Positions 36,480-47,112 of a stretch of 64,000 nucleotides of DNA are shown here, piece after piece. The notes below the pieces were generated by a model. The model was not told where the DNA came from and made no database searches. It was given only the letters and a program-made list of their open reading frames with translations. Both the position numbers and the translations under genes were made by a program. Source of the stretch: Aeromicrobium fastidiosum (GTDB lineage: Bacteria; Actinomycetota; Actinomycetes; Propionibacteriales; Nocardioidaceae). The first letter of the stretch is position 1. Every line of letters begins with the position of its first letter. The stretch is taken from assembly GCF_017876595.1 (NCBI RefSeq), contig NZ_JAGIOG010000001.1:3224001-3288000 (forward strand), written 5' to 3'.

Positions 36480-37259
36480 GTGGACCACAAGCCGGCGCAG
36501 CTCGACCTCGGTCGACTCATCGACCGCCCCGACGGCGACTTCTCGCACGACGGTGTCCAGCAGCTGCGGCAGGACTTCACGCGGTTCATGATGCGCTACA
36601 AGTTCGGCATGGAGGAGATCGTCACCAAGCTGTCGATCCTGCGCGACGAGTTCGAGCACCTCCACGAGACCAACCCCATCGAGAACATCTCGTCGCGGCT
36701 CAAGAACCCCGACAGCATCCTCGAGAAGATGGGCCGCAAGGAGTGCGACTCGACGTTCGAGTCGATCGCCGAGAAGATCACCGACGTCGCAGGCGTGCGG
36801 GTCACGTGCAGCTTCGTGTCCGACGTCTATCACGTGTTCGACCTGCTCACGAGCCAGTCGGACGTCGTGATCGTCGAGGTGCGCGACTACATCACCGACC
36901 CGAAGCCCAACGGTTACCGCAGCCTCCACGCGCTGATCGAGGTGCCGGTCTACCTCAGCGACGGCGAGGTGCCGGTGCTCGTCGAGGTGCAGCTGCGCAC
37001 CATCGCGATGGACTTCTGGGCCAGCCTCGAGCACAAGATCCACTACAAGTACCGCGAGGACGTCCCCCAGTCGCTCCTCGACGGGCTCAAGGACGCCGCC
37101 GACACCGCCACCGAGCTCGACGCCACGATGGAACGACTGCACGCGGAGGTCAAGACCGCCGGCCAGCTGTCGGCCGGGCTCAAGGACGAGCTGTCCCGCG
37201 GCACCGTCGCCCTGCCCGATGACGCCTTCGTCGAGCGCCTCAAGCGACTCGGCTCCTGA
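36480..37259 (+). CDS. Small alarmone synthetase (RelA/SpoT domain)
   Basis: The 259-residue protein has a single synthetase domain (about 45-215). Motifs include SRLKNPDSILEKMGRK, ITDVAGVRVTCSF, DYITDPKPNGYRSLHALIEVP and VEVQLRTIAMDFWASLEHK. It lacks the hydrolase, TGS and ACT domains of Rel, so it should make (p)ppGpp as a RelP/RelQ-type enzyme. The GTG at 36480 is fixed by TACAGT 6 bases upstream. Confidence 0.92.
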   Translation: MDHKPAQLDLGRLIDRPDGDFSHDGVQQLRQDFTRFMMRYKFGMEEIVTKLSILRDEFEHLHETNPIENISSRLKNPDSILEKMGRKECDSTFESIAEKITDVAGVRVTCSFVSDVYHVFDLLTSQSDVVIVEVRDYITDPKPNGYRSLHALIEVPVYLSDGEVPVLVEVQLRTIAMDFWASLEHKIHYKYREDVPQSLLDGLKDAADTATELDATMERLHAEVKTAGQLSAGLKDELSRGTVALPDDAFVERLKRLGS

Positions 37260-37280
37260 CGGACGCCCCCGACCTCCCGG

Positions 37281-38366
37281 CTAAGCCAGGACGTCGCCCA
37301 GGTCGTACTTCGCGATCTCCTCGAGCTGCTCGTACGTGCAGCTCTCCGGCTCACGGTCGGGCCGCCAGCGCTTGAACTGCGCGGTGTGCCTGAACCGGTC
37401 GCCCTCCATGTGCTCGTAGCCGACCTCGGCGACCAGGTCGGGCGACAACGTCACGAACGACAGGTCCTTCGTGCCGGTCCAGCGGCTCTGCCCGCCGGGC
37501 AGTCGCGACGACGCCTGCGCGTCGGCGTCCTGCCACTGGCCCCACGGGTGGTCGGAGCTGTCGATGACCAGGGGCTGCAGCAGCTCGACGAGCTCGGCCC
37601 GGCGGGTGTCGGTGAACGACGCGGCGACGCCGACGTGCTGCAGCCTGCCGTCGTCGGCGTACAGCCCCAGCAGCAGCGAGCCCAGCAGCGGACGGTCCAT
37701 GGTCGACGTCTTGTGGAGGCGGTACCCCGCGACGACGACGTCGGCGGTGCGGGCGTGCTTGATCTTGAGCATCTGACGCCCGTTGGGGGCGTACGGCTTG
37801 CCCAGCGGCTTGGCGACGACGCCATCGAGCCCCGCGCCCTCGAAGATGCCGAACCACTCCTGCGCGACGGCGGCGTCGGTGGTCGTGCGCGTGAGGTGGA
37901 TGGGTGCCTGCGCCGCCGACAGCGCCTCCTCCAGCCGTGCCCGTCGCACCGAGAACGGCTCGTCCATCAGCGACTCGTCGCCGATCGCCAGCAGGTCGAA
38001 GGCCACGAACGAGGCGGGTGTCTGCTCGGCCAGGGTCTTCACGCGGGACGCGGCGGGGTGGATGCGCTGCGACAGCGCATCGAACTCGAGGCGTCCGTCG
38101 ATCGCGAGGAAGATCTCGCCGTCCAGCACGCACCGGTCGGGGGTGTTCGCCAGGACCGCCTCGACGACCTCCGGGAAGTACCGCGTCAGCTCCTTGGTCG
38201 ACCGGCTCGCGAGCGCCACCTCGTCGCCGTCGCGGAACACGATGCACCGGAACCCGTCCCACTTGGGCTCGAACGACAGCCCGCCGTCGACCGAGTCGGC
38301 GGCCGGGACGCCCTTGACGGACTTGGCGAGCATCGGCTTGACCGGTGGCATGACGGGCAGATCCAT
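37281..38366 (-). CDS. ATP-dependent DNA ligase (LigC type)
   Basis: The 361-residue protein has the adenylation lysine in FEPKWDGFRC (Lys35), then LDGEIFLA and GVVAKPLGKPYAPN, and a C-terminal OB domain with VGYEHMEGDRFRHTAQFKRWRPD. It matches stand-alone LigC ligases of actinobacteria rather than three-domain LigD. It is near the polymerase-domain gene at 34175, a pairing also known in mycobacteria. TAGGCT lies 7 bases before the ATG at 38366, suggesting a leaderless start. Confidence 0.9.
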   Translation of the reverse strand: MDLPVMPPVKPMLAKSVKGVPAADSVDGGLSFEPKWDGFRCIVFRDGDEVALASRSTKELTRYFPEVVEAVLANTPDRCVLDGEIFLAIDGRLEFDALSQRIHPAASRVKTLAEQTPASFVAFDLLAIGDESLMDEPFSVRRARLEEALSAAQAPIHLTRTTTDAAVAQEWFGIFEGAGLDGVVAKPLGKPYAPNGRQMLKIKHARTADVVVAGYRLHKTSTMDRPLLGSLLLGLYADDGRLQHVGVAASFTDTRRAELVELLQPLVIDSSDHPWGQWQDADAQASSRLPGGQSRWTGTKDLSFVTLSPDLVAEVGYEHMEGDRFRHTAQFKRWRPDREPESCTYEQLEEIAKYDLGDVLA

Positions 38367-38373
38367 GCAGCAC

Positions 38374-38379
38374 AGCCTA
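38374..38379 (-). promoter_or_regulatory. -10 element of the DNA ligase gene
   Basis: TAGGCT on the minus strand is followed by 7 bases and the ATG at 38366. Confidence 0.45.
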
Positions 38380-38404
38380 AGGTCGTCGTCCACCGTGCGA
38401 CACC

Positions 38405-38410
38405 TACACT
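38405..38410 (+). promoter_or_regulatory. -10 element of the ABC exporter operon (leaderless)
   Basis: TACACT is followed by 6 bases and the GTG at 38417. Confidence 0.55.
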
Positions 38411-38416
38411 GTGGGG

Positions 38417-39348
<932 letters not shown>

Positions 39349-39352
<4 letters not shown>

Positions 39353-40140
39353 CCACCGCGCCCCCGAAGGCCCTCGACCTCTCGCCCAAGCCCGGTGCAG
39401 CTCCGCGATCGGCGATGCTGCGGGCGCAGACCGTCATGGAGCTGCGGCTGCAGACCCGCAACGCCGAGCAGGTGCTGATCACGATGGTGATCCCGCTCGT
39501 GCTGCTGGTGCTCGGGTCGCAGGCGACGTCCGTCGTCGACCTCGGACCCGGTCGCACGATCGACATCATCACCCCCGGCATCCTCGCGCTCGCGGTGCTG
39601 TCGACATCGTTCACGTCGCTCGCGATCGCGACGGGCTTCGAGCGGCGCTACGGCATCATCAAGCGGCTCGGCGCGTCACCCCTGCCCCGGTGGGGTCTGC
39701 TGTTCGGCAAGATCGGCGCCGTCGTCGTCATCGAGGTCATCCAGCTGGCCGTCCTCTCGGGAGTCGGGCTCGCGCTCGGCTGGGAGCCGCGCGGCGGCCT
39801 CACGGCACTCGCGCAGATGCTCCTGCTGATCGTGCTCGGCACGGCGGCCTTCGGCTCGCTCGGCCTGCTCATCGCCGGCACGCTGCGGGCCGAGGCGACC
39901 CTCGCGGTCGCCAACCTCGTCTACGTCCTGCTGCTGGTGGGCGGTGGGCTGCTGGTGCCGCTGAGCCGCTACCCCGAGTCAGCCCGCCACGTGCTCGAGC
40001 TGCTCCCGTCGGGGGCCCTCGGGCAGGGCCTGCGCGACACGTTCGCCGGCCAGGGCATCAGCGCCTACGCCACCGTCGTCCTGCTGATCTGGACGGTGTG
40101 CGCCAGCCTTCTCGTCTCCAGGAGCTTCAAGTGGGAGTGA
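39349..40140 (+). CDS. ABC-2 exporter permease
   Basis: The 263-residue protein has six membrane helices and the ABC-2 segment FERRYGIIKRLGASPLPRWGLL. It is the channel partner of the ATPase upstream. The start is TTG at 39349, overlapping the ATPase stop as TTGA, with GGAAGG upstream. Its stop lies within the first codons of ctaA. Confidence 0.88.
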
Positions 40141-41063
40141 CCGAGCACCGCGCCGGACTGGGTCTTCGCCGGCCCACCGACACCTCCGTCGAGCGCTGGG
40201 CCTGGGCCGCCGTCGTCGCCAACACCGTCATCATCCTGACCGGCGGGCTCGTGCGGCTGACCGGATCGGGGCTCGGCTGCCCGACGTGGCCCAAGTGCAC
40301 CGACCAGTCGTTCGTGCCGCACCGCGAGCTCGGCGTCCACGGCGTCATCGAGTTCGGCAACCGGATGCTGACGTACGTGCTGATCGCGGTCGTCGTCGCG
40401 GTGTTCGTCGCGGTCTGGCGCTGGTCGCGCACGTCCCGAGACCTGCGCCGCCTCGCGGCACTCATCGCGCTGGGCGTGCCGTTCCAGGGCGTCATCGGCG
40501 GCATCACGGTGCTGACCGATCTCAACCCGTGGATCGTCTCGCTGCACCTGCTGCTGTCGCTGGCGCTGGTCGCCGCATCGGTACTGCTGGTCGTCCGGGT
40601 GCGTGGCGGGTCATCGGTCAAGGTCTTCCCACGCACCCGTGCCCTGGTCGTCTCGACGTACGCGGTCCTGTGGGTCGTCGTCTACCTCGGCACCGTCGTG
40701 ACGGGCAGCGGCCCGCACGCGGGCGACGACCAGGCACCGCGCAACATGCTCGACCCGCAGGTCATGAGCCACGTGCACGCCGCCGCGGTGTACGTGCTCG
40801 TCGCCCTGACCGTCGCCTGCTGCCTGCTGCTGCGTGGCACGCCGCTCCTGCGCCTCGCCGTGTGCCTGCTCGTCGCCGAGCTCGCGCAGGGCACGATCGG
40901 CTTCGTGCAGTACTTCACCGATCTGCCGATCGCGCTCGTCGCGGTTCACCTCGTCGGTGCCGCGGCGCTCGTCGCGGTGGCCACGCGCCTGCTGGTCGAG
41001 ACCGTCGCCGCGCGGTTCTTGGTGGGCCAGCAGCCCGCGACGGTCGAGTCGTCGTCCCGTTGA
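40131..41063 (+). CDS. ctaA: Heme A synthase CtaA
   Basis: The 310-residue protein has eight membrane helices. The first extracytoplasmic loop carries RLTGSGLGCPTWPKC with its two cysteines, and GVHGVIEFGNRMLT, SLHLLLSL, VMSHVHAAAVY and VAVHLVGAAAL supply heme-binding histidines. It oxidises heme O to heme A for cytochrome oxidase. The GTG at 40131 is preferred because AGGAG lies 6 bases upstream; it overlaps the permease gene. Confidence 0.94.
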   Translation: MGVTEHRAGLGLRRPTDTSVERWAWAAVVANTVIILTGGLVRLTGSGLGCPTWPKCTDQSFVPHRELGVHGVIEFGNRMLTYVLIAVVVAVFVAVWRWSRTSRDLRRLAALIALGVPFQGVIGGITVLTDLNPWIVSLHLLLSLALVAASVLLVVRVRGGSSVKVFPRTRALVVSTYAVLWVVVYLGTVVTGSGPHAGDDQAPRNMLDPQVMSHVHAAAVYVLVALTVACCLLLRGTPLLRLAVCLLVAELAQGTIGFVQYFTDLPIALVAVHLVGAAALVAVATRLLVETVAARFLVGQQPATVESSSR

Positions 41064-41082
41064 CCTGAGACCCAGGTCACCC

Positions 41083-41088
41083 TACGGT
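41083..41088 (+). promoter_or_regulatory. -10 element of the 41095 gene (leaderless)
   Basis: TACGGT is followed by 6 bases and the ATG at 41095. Confidence 0.55.
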
Positions 41089-41094
41089 GACCTG

Positions 41095-41796
41095 ATGTCC
41101 TCACGGTCGGTCACCGACTCCCCCACGTCCACCGACCACGGCACCGACCTGGTGCCCCTCGCCGTGGTGCACGCCGGCCTGCTGGTCGCCGGCGGTGCCG
41201 CACTGTCGCTCGACCGCCCGGCCCAGGGGTGGGGCGTGCTGCTCACGGTCATCGCCTACGTCGCGGCGCTGCAGGTCGCCGCGCGGCGGTCGGGTCGTCC
41301 GGACCTCGCCGCGCTGGCCGCCTTCCTGGTGCCGGTGTCGGTGTTCCAGGTGCTGCCCGACTGGGTGCTGGCGGGTCTCGTCGGCACCCTGCGCTTTCCC
41401 GACACGGGCGGGCTGCGGGTCGACGACGTCATCCCGGTCGCGATGGCCGGGATGTGGGTCGCGCCGCTGTTCATCGCCGTCGCCCTCGCTGCCGGTCGTC
41501 CGGGCCGCGCGGCGGTGCTGGCGGTCGTCGTATTCCTGGCTGCCGAGATCGCTGCTCCGATGCTCGGCCTGTGGGAGCCCACCGGCGACACCACTCGGTG
41601 GGCCGGCGTCGCGATCTACGTCCTGCCCGCCGAGGCGGCGCTGGGCTGGGCCACCGCCCACGCCTTCCGCGCCACCCGGACGTCGTCCGTGCCGACCCGC
41701 ATCGGGGCAGCGCTCGCGGTGTCGACGTTCTACCTCGGAGCGCTCGTCCTGTCGTTCTTCCTGATCGACGTCGCGGGGTGGAGCATCACCGCCTGA
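41095..41796 (+). CDS. Hypothetical multi-spanning membrane protein
   Basis: The 233-residue protein has six or seven membrane helices with short loops. No confident family match was made. It lies after ctaA but has its own TACGGT hexamer exactly 6 bases before the ATG, so it is probably transcribed separately as well. No catalytic motif is obvious. Confidence 0.7.
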   Translation: MSSRSVTDSPTSTDHGTDLVPLAVVHAGLLVAGGAALSLDRPAQGWGVLLTVIAYVAALQVAARRSGRPDLAALAAFLVPVSVFQVLPDWVLAGLVGTLRFPDTGGLRVDDVIPVAMAGMWVAPLFIAVALAAGRPGRAAVLAVVVFLAAEIAAPMLGLWEPTGDTTRWAGVAIYVLPAEAALGWATAHAFRATRTSSVPTRIGAALAVSTFYLGALVLSFFLIDVAGWSITA

Positions 41797-41801
41797 CCGT
41801 G

Positions 41802-41908
41802 CCCGCGAGTGGCGCATTCCGGTCCCCGAGTGGCGCATTCCGGTCCCCGAGTGGCGCATTTTCGCGGGAAACGCCGTCTCGAAATCGCAGAACTGCGCCA
41901 CTCGCGGG
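41802..41908. repeat. 21-base tandem repeat with a 15-base inverted arm
   Basis: Units starting CGAGTGGCGCATT occur at 41806-41826, 41827-41847 and, partly, 41848-41860. The sequence CCCGCGAGTGGCGCA (41802-41816) is perfectly complementary to 41894-41908, and each tandem unit shares 11 bases of that arm. The element fills most of the gap between two genes on the same strand. Confidence 0.8.
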
Positions 41909-41926
41909 GCGGGGGGTGGGGATCCC

Positions 41927-41932
41927 TAGACT
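41927..41932 (+). promoter_or_regulatory. -10 element of the IMPase-like gene (leaderless)
   Basis: TAGACT is followed by 6 bases and the ATG at 41939. Confidence 0.6.
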
Positions 41933-41938
41933 GACGGC

Positions 41939-42727
41939 ATGCCTGCCGCCTGGGACCTCGATGCCTCGCTCTCCGACGCCGACTTGGCGGTGGCCCTCGT
42001 CCGGTCAGCCGGTGCCCTCGCTGCCCAGATGCGGGCCGAGGGGCTGACCACCGACGTCAAGACCTCGATCTCGGACGTCGTCACGGCCGCCGACAGGGCC
42101 GCCGAGGAGCACGTCATGAACACGCTCCGGGTCACGCGTCCGGACGACGGGATCCTCGGCGAGGAGGGCGCGGCGCACACCGGCACGAGCGGACGCACGT
42201 GGGTCATCGACCCCGTCGACGGCACGTACAACTTCGTGTCAGGCCTGGCCTACTGGTGCAGCGCACTGGCGCTGCAGGACGACGACGGCGCCGTCCTGGG
42301 TGCAGTGCACCAGCCGAGCAGCGGCGAGACGTGGGTGGGCGGTCGCGGCCTGCCCACGACGCTCGACGGCACGCCGCTGGCTCCCCTCGCCGATCGACCG
42401 CTGGACGAGTGCAGCCTCGCGACCTACATCCACCCGTCGACGCTCAGCGATCCCGACGTGCTGCAGAGCTGGCTGGCCGTCGTGGCGGGAGTCGCCACAC
42501 CTCGACTCCTGGGCTCGGGGTCGATGGACCTGTCGAACGTCGCCACGGGCCGGGTCGGCGCGTGGGCGCAGCACTCCACCCCCGCGTGGGACTGGCTCCC
42601 CGGCCAGGCACTCGTCGAGGCCGCCGGCGGACGCACCGCGGTCGTCGAGCACCGCGGGCACCGGTGGCACCTCGCCGCCAACCCGCAGGCCCTGGACGAG
42701 CTGGTCGAGCGCCTCACGGCGTCGTAG
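41939..42727 (+). CDS. Inositol monophosphatase family protein
   Basis: The 262-residue protein has the metal-binding motifs of the family: ILGEEGAAHTG, WVIDPVDGTYNFVSG, and the C-terminal AWAQHSTPAWDWLPGQALVEAAGG. It should dephosphorylate inositol phosphate, histidinol phosphate or a related sugar phosphate; the exact substrate cannot be told. TAGACT lies exactly 6 bases before the ATG. Confidence 0.88.
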   Translation: MPAAWDLDASLSDADLAVALVRSAGALAAQMRAEGLTTDVKTSISDVVTAADRAAEEHVMNTLRVTRPDDGILGEEGAAHTGTSGRTWVIDPVDGTYNFVSGLAYWCSALALQDDDGAVLGAVHQPSSGETWVGGRGLPTTLDGTPLAPLADRPLDECSLATYIHPSTLSDPDVLQSWLAVVAGVATPRLLGSGSMDLSNVATGRVGAWAQHSTPAWDWLPGQALVEAAGGRTAVVEHRGHRWHLAANPQALDELVERLTAS

Positions 42728-42730
42728 CGG

Positions 42731-42780
42731 CCGTCAGCGCAGACCCTGCCGTCAGCGCAGACCCCGCCGTCAGCGCAGGA
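42731..42780. repeat. 18-base tandem repeat covering the ctaB stop codon
   Basis: Units beginning CCGTCAGCGCAG start at 42731, 42749 and 42767. On the minus strand each contains CTGCGCTGACGG, so the ctaB stop TGA is repeated three times in a row. It lies between convergent genes. Confidence 0.8.
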
Positions 42781-43708
42781 AGGGATCGACCGCGGCAGCC
42801 ACGAACAGCAGGGCCAGGTAGGCGTTGCTGAAGTGGAACAGCCGCATCGGCTTGAGCACCGAGAGCTCCTCGGTGTCCTGCGCGCGCGACTTGAGGTCGT
42901 AGGCCTCGATCAGGAACACGATGCCGAGCACGATCGCGACGGCCGGGTAGAACCAGCCCGTCGGCGTCAGCGGCCACAGCAGCAGCGACGTGCCGACCAT
43001 GACCCACGTGTAGATGACGATCTGGCGGGCGACCTCGGCCGAGCCGACGACCGACGGCAGCATCGGGACGCTCGCCGCGGCGTAGTCCTCGCGGTAGCGC
43101 ATCGCGAGCGACCAGAAGTGCGGAGGCGTCCAGAAGAACACCACGAGGAACAGCACGACGGGGGCCAACGCGAGCTCGTTCGTGACAGCCGTCCAGCCGA
43201 TCATCGCCGGGAAGCAGCCAGCGGCCCCGCCCCACACGATGTTCTGCGTCGTGCGGCGCTTGAGGATCATCGTGTAGCCGATGACGTAGAAGACGTTGGC
43301 GACCAGCGCGAGGCCGGCCGAGAGCCAGTTGACCCAGACACCCAGCACGGCGGTCGACACGACGCCGAGCACGAGGCCGAAGATCAGCGCGTTGCGGGTC
43401 GGGATCTGGTGCCGAGCCAGCGGACGGCGCGACGTGCGGCGCATCAGCTGGTCGATGTCGGCGTCGACGACGCAGTTGAGGGCGTTGGCGCTGCCTGCTG
43501 ACAGCGCGCCGCCCACGAACGTGGCGATGACCAGCCAGAACGGGGGCACGCCCTGCTGGGCGAGGAACATGACCGGGACGGTCGTGAGCAGGAGCAGCTC
43601 GATGATGCGCGGCTTCGTCAGCGCGACATACGACTTGACCACGTCGGTGAACGAAGGAGAAGTGGGTACGTCGGCATGGCTGGTGGTGTTCACATCCATG
43701 GCGGTCAC
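42770..43708 (-). CDS. ctaB: Protoheme IX farnesyltransferase CtaB
   Basis: The 312-residue protein has about nine membrane helices and the prenyltransferase motifs [20 protein letters not shown] and [16 protein letters not shown]. It makes heme O, the substrate of CtaA. TAGACT lies 7 bases before a GTG at 43708, which is chosen as start; an ATG three codons in is the alternative. Its 3' end carries a tandem repeat at the stop codon. Confidence 0.94.
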   Translation of the reverse strand: MTAMDVNTTSHADVPTSPSFTDVVKSYVALTKPRIIELLLLTTVPVMFLAQQGVPPFWLVIATFVGGALSAGSANALNCVVDADIDQLMRRTSRRPLARHQIPTRNALIFGLVLGVVSTAVLGVWVNWLSAGLALVANVFYVIGYTMILKRRTTQNIVWGGAAGCFPAMIGWTAVTNELALAPVVLFLVVFFWTPPHFWSLAMRYREDYAAASVPMLPSVVGSAEVARQIVIYTWVMVGTSLLLWPLTPTGWFYPAVAIVLGIVFLIEAYDLKSRAQDTEELSVLKPMRLFHFSNAYLALLFVAAAVDPFLR

Positions 43709-43715
43709 GTGCAGC

Positions 43716-43721
43716 AGTCTA
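43716..43721 (-). promoter_or_regulatory. -10 element of ctaB
   Basis: TAGACT on the minus strand is followed by 7 bases and the GTG at 43708. Confidence 0.45.
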
Positions 43722-43732
43722 AGCGACGCGAG

Positions 43733-43738
43733 TAGGCT
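43733..43738 (+). promoter_or_regulatory. -10 element of the tkt operon
   Basis: TAGGCT lies 64 bases before the tkt start, giving a leader of about 55 bases. Confidence 0.4.
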
Positions 43739-43801
43739 CGACACGACGGCCTTCACCACCCGTCATCATCGACTCTCGTACGACGATCAGGAGCCACCGC
43801 T

Positions 43802-45976
43802 GTGACGTCCGGAACCCCCTCCCTGGAGTGGACAGACCTCGACAAGAAGGCCGTGGACACCGTTCGTCTCCTGGCCGCCGATGCCGTGCAGAAGGTCGGC
43901 AACGGCCACCCCGGCACCGCCATCAGCCTGGCCCCCGTGGCCTACCTGCACTACCAGAAGCTGATGCGCCACGACCCGAGCGATCCGCACTGGGCGGGTC
44001 GCGACCGGTTCGTGCTCTCGTGCGGCCACTCGAGCCTCACGCAGTACATCCAGCTCTACCTCGCGGGCTACCCCATGACGCTCGACGACCTCAAGAGCCT
44101 GCGCACGTGGGGCAGCCAGACGCCCGGTCACCCCGAGTACAACCACACGCCCGGCGTCGAGGTCACCACCGGCCCGCTCGGCCAGGGCGTCGCCAACGCC
44201 GTCGGCTTCGCGATGGCCGCCCGCCGCGAGCGCGGCCTGCTCGACCCGTCGGCCGCCGCCGGCGAGAGCCCGTTCGACCACCACGTCTACGTCATCGCCT
44301 CCGACGGCGACCTCCAGGAAGGCGTCTCGGCCGAGGCGTCGTCGCTCGCCGGAACCCAGCAGCTCGGCAACCTCACGGTGCTGTGGGACGACAACCGCAT
44401 CTCGATCGAGGACGACACCAACATCGCCTTCACCGAGGACGTCGCGGCGCGCTACGAGGCCTACGGCTGGCACGTCCAGACCGTCGACTGGACCAACGGC
44501 GGCACCGAGTACGTCGAGGACGTCCAGGCCCTCTGGGACGCCTACCAAGCCGCCGAGGCCGTCACGGACCGTCCGAGCTTCATCCAGCTGCGCACGATCA
44601 TCGCCTGGCCCACCCCCAACGCCCAGGGCACGGGCGGCTCGCACGGCTCCGCGCTCGGCGACGACGAGATCCGCGCGACCAAGGAGCTACTCGGCTTCGA
44701 CCCCGAGAAGACCTTCATCGTCGACGACGACGTCATCGCCCACACGCAGGCCGTCCGCGACCGCGCGGCCGCCGAGCGTGAGACCTGGCAGACGTCGTTC
44801 GACGCGTGGGCCTCGGCCCACCCCGACAACGCGGCTCTGCTCGAGCGGCTCAAGAACCGCGAGCTGCCCGCCGGCTGGGACGCCGACCTGCCCGTCTACG
44901 AGGCCGACGCCAAGGGCGTCGCGACCCGTGTGGCGTCGGGCGACTTCCTGTCGGCCGCCGTCGCCGGCCTGCCCGAGCTGTGGGGCGGCTCCGCCGACCT
45001 CGCGGGCTCCAACAACACGACACCCAAGGGCGAGCCGTCGTTCCTTCCGCCCGAGCGCTCCAGCGCGAAGTTCACGGGCGACTGGTACGGCCGGGTGCTG
45101 CACTTCGGCATCCGCGAGCACGCCATGGGCGCGATCATGAACGGCATCGTGCAGCACGGCCTCACGCGTCCGTACGGCGGCACGTTCCTCACGTTCAGCG
45201 ACTACATGCGCGGGGCCGTGCGACTCGCGGCACTGCAGGAGCTGCCCGTCACCTACGTGTGGACGCACGACTCGATCGGCCTCGGCGAGGATGGACCCAC
45301 GCACCAGCCGGTCGAGCACCTCGCCTCGCTGCGGGCCATCCCCGGCCTCGACGTCGTCCGACCGGCCGACGCCAACGAGACGATCGCCGCCTGGAAGACC
45401 ATCATGGGGCTGACCGACCGGCCCGCCGCCCTGATCCTGAGCCGCCAGAACCTGCCGACGTTCCCGCGCGACGCCGACGGCTACGCGTCGGCAGAGCTGA
45501 CGTCCAAGGGCGCCTACGTCCTCCTCGACACGGACGGCACGCCCGACGTCATCCTGTTCGGCACGGGCTCGGAGGTGCAGATCGCGGTCAAGGCTCGCGA
45601 GCTGCTGGCTGCCGAGGGTGTCCAGGCGCGCGTCGTCTCGATGCCGAGCCGTGAGTGGTTCGAGCAGCAGCACGCGTCGTACCGCGACGAGGTCATCCCG
45701 CCGTCGCTGCGCGCCCGCGTGTCGGTCGAGGCCGGCGTGGCCCTGGGCTGGCGCGACGTGGTCGGCGATGCCGGCCGGGTCGTCAGTCTCGAGCACTACG
45801 GCGCGTCGGCCGACTACCAGACGCTCTACGACAAGTTCGGCATCACCGCCGAGGCCGTCGCCGCCGCCGCCAAGGACTCCATCGCGGCTGCCGCGGGCGA
45901 GCCCGCCGCACCGTTCCACGCCCGGCCGTCAGGACCTGTCGGCCCGGGTGACAACGCGGACGCCCCGTCCCACTGA
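43802..45976 (+). CDS. tkt: Transketolase
   Basis: The 724-residue protein has [10 protein letters not shown], the thiamine-diphosphate motif [18 protein letters not shown] (through WDDN), and the pyrimidine-domain [13 protein letters not shown] and [16 protein letters not shown]. It transfers two-carbon units in the non-oxidative pentose phosphate pathway. The GTG has CAGGAG upstream. The Ala-rich C-terminus is extended. It leads the tkt-tal-pgi-zwf-opcA-pgl operon. Confidence 0.97.
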   Translation: MTSGTPSLEWTDLDKKAVDTVRLLAADAVQKVGNGHPGTAISLAPVAYLHYQKLMRHDPSDPHWAGRDRFVLSCGHSSLTQYIQLYLAGYPMTLDDLKSLRTWGSQTPGHPEYNHTPGVEVTTGPLGQGVANAVGFAMAARRERGLLDPSAAAGESPFDHHVYVIASDGDLQEGVSAEASSLAGTQQLGNLTVLWDDNRISIEDDTNIAFTEDVAARYEAYGWHVQTVDWTNGGTEYVEDVQALWDAYQAAEAVTDRPSFIQLRTIIAWPTPNAQGTGGSHGSALGDDEIRATKELLGFDPEKTFIVDDDVIAHTQAVRDRAAAERETWQTSFDAWASAHPDNAALLERLKNRELPAGWDADLPVYEADAKGVATRVASGDFLSAAVAGLPELWGGSADLAGSNNTTPKGEPSFLPPERSSAKFTGDWYGRVLHFGIREHAMGAIMNGIVQHGLTRPYGGTFLTFSDYMRGAVRLAALQELPVTYVWTHDSIGLGEDGPTHQPVEHLASLRAIPGLDVVRPADANETIAAWKTIMGLTDRPAALILSRQNLPTFPRDADGYASAELTSKGAYVLLDTDGTPDVILFGTGSEVQIAVKARELLAAEGVQARVVSMPSREWFEQQHASYRDEVIPPSLRARVSVEAGVALGWRDVVGDAGRVVSLEHYGASADYQTLYDKFGITAEAVAAAAKDSIAAAAGEPAAPFHARPSGPVGPGDNADAPSH

Positions 45977-46020
45977 CGCTGCGCCCGTCCACGCATGACC
46001 TCTCATACCAAGGAGCACTC

Positions 46021-47109
46021 ATGAACGAACGTCTCAAGGCCCTGGCTGACGCCGGGGTGTCCATCTGGCTCGACGACCTGTCCCGCGAGCGCATCGAGAC
46101 CGGCAACCTCGCCGAGCTCGTGTCCGACGGCGGCGTCGTCGGCGTCACGACCAATCCCTCGATCTTCGCCTCGGCGCTGGCCAAGGGCGAGAAGTACGAG
46201 CCCCAGGTCAAGGAGCTCAAGGCGTCCGGTGCGGACGTCGCCACGACGGTCTTCGAGCTCACGACGACCGACGTGCAGAACGGCTGCGACATCCTGAAGC
46301 CGGTCTACGACGCCAGCGGCGGCGCCGACGGTCGTGTGTCGATCGAGGTCGACCCCGATCTGGCCCGTGACACCGAAGGCACGATCAAGCTGGCCCACCG
46401 CCTGTGGGAGCGGGTCAGCCGTCCCAACCTGCTCATCAAGATCCCCGCGACGCTCGAGGGTCTCCCGGCGATCACCTCGGTCATCGCCGAGGGCATCAGC
46501 GTCAACGTGACGCTGATCTTCTCGCTCGAGCGCTACCGCGGCGTCATGGACGCCTACCTCGAGGGTCTCGAGCAGGCCGACGCCGCAGGTCGCGACCTGT
46601 CGACGATCCACTCGGTCGCGTCGTTCTTCGTCAGCCGCGTCGACACCGAGGTCGACAAGCGGCTCGGTGAGGGCCACCCGCTGCGCGGCACCGCCGCGCT
46701 GGCCAACGCCCGCCTCGCGTACGAGGCCTACGAGGACGTCTTCGGCTCCGACCGGTTCACGGCGCTCAAGGCCAAGGGAGCCAACGCGCAGCGTCCGCTC
46801 TGGGCTTCGACCGGCGTCAAGGACCCCAACCTGCCCGACACGCTCTACGTCACCGAGCTCGTCGTCGACAACACCGTCAACACGATGCCCGAGAAGACGC
46901 TGCAGGCCGTCGCCGACCACGGCGAGATCCTCGGCGACCGCGTCCACGGCACCTACGAGGAGTCGCGCGACGCCATCGCCGCGCTCGAGCGGGAGGGCAT
47001 CTCGTACGACGAGGTCGTCAAGCTGCTCGAGGACGAGGGTCTCGAGAAGTTCGAGGCCTCCTGGAACGAGCTGCTCGAGACCGTCGCCGCCGAGCTCGAC
47101 AAGGCCTGA
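46021..47109 (+). CDS. tal: Transaldolase
   Basis: The 362-residue protein has [12 protein letters not shown] near the start, [13 protein letters not shown], and the Schiff-base lysine in [24 protein letters not shown] is also typical. It follows tkt by 44 bases, with AAGGAG before the ATG. It links the pentose phosphate pathway to glycolysis. Confidence 0.97.
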   Translation: MNERLKALADAGVSIWLDDLSRERIETGNLAELVSDGGVVGVTTNPSIFASALAKGEKYEPQVKELKASGADVATTVFELTTTDVQNGCDILKPVYDASGGADGRVSIEVDPDLARDTEGTIKLAHRLWERVSRPNLLIKIPATLEGLPAITSVIAEGISVNVTLIFSLERYRGVMDAYLEGLEQADAAGRDLSTIHSVASFFVSRVDTEVDKRLGEGHPLRGTAALANARLAYEAYEDVFGSDRFTALKAKGANAQRPLWASTGVKDPNLPDTLYVTELVVDNTVNTMPEKTLQAVADHGEILGDRVHGTYEESRDAIAALEREGISYDEVVKLLEDEGLEKFEASWNELLETVAAELDKA

Positions 47110-47112
47110 TCG

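Noticed and set aside
41806..41860. Tandem repeat as a CRISPR array
   Set aside because: Units are 21 bases and directly adjacent without unique spacers, and no cas gene is nearby.
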